The notes under the pieces were generated by a model. That model did no database searches, had not been told where the DNA came from, and saw only the letters and a list, made by a program, of their open reading frames with translations. Source: Chloroflexota bacterium (GTDB lineage Bacteria > Chloroflexota > Anaerolineae > Caldilineales > Caldilineaceae). From it: 64,000 nt of DNA. Below are positions 58,952-64,000 of this stretch, piece after piece (positions within the stretch are counted from its first letter, which is position 1; each line of letters opens with the position of its first letter). The position numbers and the translations under genes are program-made. The stretch is taken from the NCBI GenBank assembly GCA_018969295.1, contig JAGWYN010000016.1, positions 1 to 64,000 on the forward strand. Reading direction: 5' to 3'.

Positions 58952-58974
58952 GAGTTTCATGGGGGGAGTTTCTA

Positions 58975-59520
58975 ATGCGTCTGATTCCACGCAAACTGTT
59001 TTTGACATGCGGCGTTGGTACCCACAAAGAAAAACTGACCAGTTTTGAATTGGCGTTGCGCGATGCCGGCATCGCCCATTTCAACCTGGTGCGGGTTTCG
59101 TCAATTTTTCCACCCCACTGCCAGATCGTGACCAAAGAAAATGGGCTGCTTCTCCTCCAGCCTGGCGAGATCGTCTTTTCTGTGATCGCGGAGATGGCCA
59201 GCAACGAACCAGGTCGGCGTATTGCTGCCTCGATCGGGGTCGCCCGCCCTGCCGACCACGACAAATATGGCTACCTTTCCGAACACCACACCTATGGCCA
59301 GACCGAACAGGAGGCCGGCGATTACGCCGAAGACCTCGCGGCCACGATGCTTGCCACCACCCTTGGCATCAACTTCGATGCCAACAAAGACTACAACGAG
59401 CGGCGTGAACAGTACATGATGGGCGGCGAGATTGTCGACAGCACCAGCATCACGATGGCAGTCACCGCAGCACCTGGCGGCGTCTGGACGACCGTGATCA
59501 GTGCAGCGATCCTGATCTGA
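58975..59520 (+). CDS. Pyruvoyl-dependent arginine decarboxylase (PvlArgDC)
   Basis: A 181-residue proenzyme that cleaves itself between the serines of the VRVSSIF segment (Ser42-Ser43) to create a pyruvoyl group, then decarboxylates arginine to agmatine without PLP. LTCGVGTHKEKLTSFELALRDAGI at the start and GEIVFSVIAEMASN are typical. GGGGGGAG lies just before the ATG at 58975. agmatinase follows 3 bp after the stop, so the two steps arginine to agmatine to putrescine are coupled. Confidence 0.95.
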   Translation: MRLIPRKLFLTCGVGTHKEKLTSFELALRDAGIAHFNLVRVSSIFPPHCQIVTKENGLLLLQPGEIVFSVIAEMASNEPGRRIAASIGVARPADHDKYGYLSEHHTYGQTEQEAGDYAEDLAATMLATTLGINFDANKDYNERREQYMMGGEIVDSTSITMAVTAAPGGVWTTVISAAILI

Positions 59521-59523
59521 CCT

Positions 59524-60414
59524 ATGGCGGACATACCTGACAATTTTCTGGGGCTGGACGAGCCCTTCTCCGACTACAACACGGCACGGGTGCTGGTCTT
59601 GCCCATTCCTCTGGAAGCGACCGTTAGCTACGGCGGCGGGACTGCCGCCGGCCCGCAAGCCATCCTGGCTGCTTCACAGCAGGTAGAGCTCTACGACCGG
59701 GACTACGACGCCGAACCGGCCCTCGCCTACGGGGTCCATACGCTGCCGGCGGTCGAGCTGCCCGCTGACCCTGCGGCAGCGGTGGACGCGATCCAGGCTG
59801 CCGTCGCCCGTGCGGCCCGCAGCGGCAAACTGGTCGTGGGGCTGGGCGGCGAACATACGGTCAGTGTCGGCTTCGGGCGCGGGCTGGTCGAAGCGTTGGG
59901 AGGGCCGATCACGGTGGTGCAGATCGACGCGCACAGCGATCTGCGCGACCGCTACGCAGGAACACCCTACAGCCATGCCTGTGTTGCCCGCCGCCTGCTG
60001 GAGCTGCCAGCGGTCGAACAGCTTCTGCAACTGGGCATCCGTTCGGTCTGCCCAGAGGAGGTTGCGTACAGCCGTGCCCATCCAGAACGGCTGGGCATCT
60101 GGTACGCTGAAGCCGTGCACGACGGCAGCTGGCATGCAGCCTTCCTCGAACGGGTGCGGGGCCGGCGCGTCTACCTGACCATCGATGTCGACGGGCTGGA
60201 CCCTGCGGTCGTGCCGGCCACCGGCACGCCCGAACCCGATGGGCTGACCTGGGCCGAGAGCTTGTCGATCTTGCGTGCGCTGAATGCCCATGCAACTGTC
60301 GTCGGAATCGATTGCGTCGAGCTGTCGCCTGTGGCCGGCCTGCATATGGCAGACTTTGCCGTCGCCAAGCTGCTCTACAAGGCGATCTCTTACGCAATTT
60401 CTTCCCCGATCTAA
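59524..60414 (+). CDS. speB: Agmatinase SpeB
   Basis: A 296-residue manganese ureohydrolase that splits agmatine into putrescine and urea. GGEHTVSV, DAHSDLRDRY, YSHACVARR, TIDVDGLDPAVVPATGTPEP and GIDCVELSPV give all metal and substrate motifs. It starts 3 bp after the arginine decarboxylase gene. Because the decarboxylase upstream makes agmatine, agmatinase rather than arginase or guanidinobutyrase is the likely assignment. Confidence 0.95.
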   Translation: MADIPDNFLGLDEPFSDYNTARVLVLPIPLEATVSYGGGTAAGPQAILAASQQVELYDRDYDAEPALAYGVHTLPAVELPADPAAAVDAIQAAVARAARSGKLVVGLGGEHTVSVGFGRGLVEALGGPITVVQIDAHSDLRDRYAGTPYSHACVARRLLELPAVEQLLQLGIRSVCPEEVAYSRAHPERLGIWYAEAVHDGSWHAAFLERVRGRRVYLTIDVDGLDPAVVPATGTPEPDGLTWAESLSILRALNAHATVVGIDCVELSPVAGLHMADFAVAKLLYKAISYAISSPI

Positions 60415-60426
60415 CGATCTGCGGTC

Positions 60427-60467
60427 GGCGAGCGCTGCATGAACCTGGGCAGCGCTCGCCTTTGTTT
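60427..60467 (+). terminator. Strong terminator-like hairpin between speB and the DHS-like gene
   Basis: GGCGAGCGCTGC (60427-60438) and GCAGCGCTCGCC (60449-60460) form a perfect 12-bp stem with a 10-nt loop, followed by TTTGTTT. The ribosome site AGGAGGG of the next gene begins 3 bp later, so some read-through or processing is expected to give the DHS-like mRNA. Confidence 0.8.
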
Positions 60468-60479
60468 CAGGAGGGATCT

Positions 60480-61460
<981 letters not shown>

Positions 61461-61466
61461 ACGAAC

Positions 61467-61500
61467 GCCTGCACTGGCAGGGAGCGCCGCCAGTGCAGGC
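61467..61500. terminator. Hairpin between the convergent DHS-like and phosphohexomutase genes
   Basis: GCCTGCACTGGC (61467-61478) pairs perfectly with GCCAGTGCAGGC (61489-61500), loop of 10 nt, 6 bp after one stop codon and 6 bp before the other. No T tract; likely a shared bidirectional terminator. Confidence 0.6.
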
Positions 61501-61506
61501 ATGGCT

Positions 61507-62973
<1,467 letters not shown>

Positions 62974-63027
62974 ACTCCCTCTTTCTCTCTTGCCAGGTCC
63001 CACAACGCTCGTTTCAGATTTACACAA

Positions 63028-63645
63028 CTACCCTGTCGGTGGAAGGGTGTCAGGGCGAGGACGAAACCGGATTTCGCCCTGCAGCTCCGGGTGACGGCCG
63101 GTGACGCCAGCATAATAGGCGCGAATTCTGGCCAGGTCCGCCTCCATATCCCCTGTGATCGGCGCCGCTGTCCCACAGGCAATGTATTTGTGGGCATAGT
63201 CGATCGAAGCCAGGATCACCGGCACGTTGGCGCGCTGTGCGATGTGGTAGAAGCCGCTCTTCCAGTATTCCGACCGGCTGCGCGTTCCTTCGGGGGTGAT
63301 CGCCAGAACCATCTGGGGGTGACGAGCGAACTCGTTGGCCACCCGGTCGACAAACTGGGTCTGCTCACGACGGTTGACCGGGATTCCGCCCAGCCAACGC
63401 GTGATCCTCCCCATCCCCCCTCGGAAAAACGAGTCTTTGACCAAAAAATTGGAGAAAGGCAGCGCGTAGGCACGGCTAAAAATAAAGCCGATCACAAAGT
63501 CCAGATTGGATGTATGGGGAGCCACCACGATGATAAACTTGCAGCCCGACGGCGCATGGTATTCCCCACGCCACCCCAACAGACGAAAAAGCCCATACCA
63601 GACGGTCTGCAGCGGTGTACGCCGCCTCCGATGTGGGTCCTGCAT
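63028..63645 (-). CDS. 1-acyl-sn-glycerol-3-phosphate acyltransferase-like protein (PlsC family)
   Basis: A 205-residue acyltransferase with the HX4D motif in APHTSNLDF, the GGIPVNRR block and TPEGTRSRSEYWKSGFYHIA. It probably transfers an acyl chain to a glycerophosphate or related lipid at the inner membrane face. It stands 54 bp upstream of the phosphohexomutase gene on the same strand. Length is short for PlsC but the core is complete. Confidence 0.88.
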   Translation of the reverse strand: MQDPHRRRRTPLQTVWYGLFRLLGWRGEYHAPSGCKFIIVVAPHTSNLDFVIGFIFSRAYALPFSNFLVKDSFFRGGMGRITRWLGGIPVNRREQTQFVDRVANEFARHPQMVLAITPEGTRSRSEYWKSGFYHIAQRANVPVILASIDYAHKYIACGTAAPITGDMEADLARIRAYYAGVTGRHPELQGEIRFRPRPDTLPPTG

Positions 63646-63668
63646 CGCTCCTCCCCCCCAGAACGAAG

Positions 63669-63693
63669 GCGCGTGCTGTTTGACAGCACGCGC
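63669..63693 (-). terminator. Hairpin between the MIP18-like and acyltransferase genes
   Basis: GCGCGTGCTG (63669-63678) pairs perfectly with CAGCACGCGC (63684-63693) around a 5-nt loop, 35 bp after the stop of the MIP18-like gene (minus strand). No T tract. Confidence 0.5.
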
Positions 63694-63727
63694 CCGACAA
63701 CCTTGTGGCCAGTGTCCGCTGGCCGGG

Positions 63728-64000
63728 TCAGAAAATTCCCAGCTCTTCTTTGGCTTCCTCTGACATCATGTCTGGGTTCCAGAAAGGAGACCAGGTCAGA
63801 TGGATATTGACCTCTTCCACCTCTGGAAACGCTGCGTGGGTCTCACGCTGCACATTGGTGATGATCTCGGGCCCGGCCGGGCAGCCCGGGCTGGTCAGGG
63901 TCATCGTAATCTCAACAGTCTTCTTTTCGGTGATCTCGACATCGTAGATCAGACCCAGGTCGACGACATTCATCATCAACTCTGGATCCTTGACCCGGTC
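63728..64000 (-). CDS. MIP18/SufT-like (DUF59) iron-sulfur assembly protein, partial
   Basis: The gene enters from the right edge; the visible 90 codons begin DRVKDPELMMNVVDLGLIY, followed by MTLTSPGCPAGPEII (conserved Cys) and WSPFWNPDMMSEEAKEELGIF. This is the DUF59/MIP18 fold (PaaD/SufT relatives), which helps assemble Fe-S clusters. The N-terminus is outside the window. Confidence 0.9.
   Translation of the reverse strand, partial: DRVKDPELMMNVVDLGLIYDVEITEKKTVEITMTLTSPGCPAGPEIITNVQRETHAAFPEVEEVNIHLTWSPFWNPDMMSEEAKEELGIF

Overview
The window looks like a chromosomal segment of a Chloroflexota bacterium, most likely the Caldilineae/Anaerolineae part of the phylum. Pointers are the GC-rich sequence, monoderm-type envelope genes (two large class A penicillin-binding proteins, a fasciclin protein ending in an LPVTG sortase signal, Pro/Thr- and Glu-rich wall-type repeats), PdxS/PdxT vitamin B6 synthesis, MenG (menaquinone), an ADP-dependent sugar kinase, HrcA/CIRCE control of groESL and many lipoproteins with SH3 domains. 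The phylum is an inference from gene content; no rRNA is present. The only mobile-element hint is a partial Rpn-family nuclease gene at the left edge.

Layout. 1-7.1 kb: Rpn fragment, then a sugar-catabolic cluster (RpiR regulator, ABC binding protein and two permeases, class II ketose-bisphosphate aldolase, ADP-dependent phosphofructokinase/glucokinase-like kinase). 7.1-14.3 kb: two small unknowns, TIM-barrel isomerase, TsaD, PhyH dioxygenase, DedA protein, PdxT/PdxS, RNase Z. 14.4-22.2 kb: groEL/groES under a perfect CIRCE, STAND-type TPR ATPase, small Rossmann protein, SLC13 transporter, TPR protein, tRNA-Arg(CCG). 22.3-31.9 kb: fasciclin LPVTG protein, PBP1, polytopic membrane protein, SH3 lipoprotein, LolD/FtsX-like ABC exporter. 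32.0-39.5 kb: GlgD-like and GlgC pair, M24 peptidase, S41 protease, sugar-nucleotide epimerase. 39.7-50.7 kb: a long plus-strand block (CHAT-like pseudoenzyme, TlpA thioredoxin, MenG, methyltransferase, PBP1, SurE, PH-domain protein, GT2, EtfB/EtfA). 51.2-54.1 kb: larB-larE-larC for the nickel-pincer cofactor. 54.3-58.0 kb: the tungstate module. 58.1-61.5 kb: DUF554 protein and a polyamine cluster. 61.5-64.0 kb: phosphohexomutase, acyltransferase, partial MIP18/SufT-like protein.

The most striking system is at 54.2-58.0 kb. A VapB-type (AbrB-fold) antitoxin-like protein is followed 2 bp later by a protein that fuses a VapC-like PIN domain to a PBP_like oxyanion-binding domain of the kind normally attached to HTH regulators of molybdate genes. 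Directly downstream, in the same orientation, are tupB, tupC and tupA for tungstate uptake. The PIN domain has lost the conserved Glu and the last acidic/Asn position of the VapC active site. I infer a toxin-antitoxin pair converted into a two-subunit oxyanion-responsive transcription regulator: VapB binds DNA, PIN holds VapB, and the PBP domain senses tungstate or molybdate.

A second notable cluster is pyruvoyl-dependent arginine decarboxylase, agmatinase and a bacterial deoxyhypusine-synthase-like enzyme. It makes putrescine from arginine and probably extends it to another polyamine. Terminator-like hairpins sit in the leader and between the second and third genes. Other oddities are a GlgC paralogue that has lost its nucleotide-binding signature, a CHAT-like protein without catalytic His/Cys, and three envelope proteins with in-frame tandem repeats.
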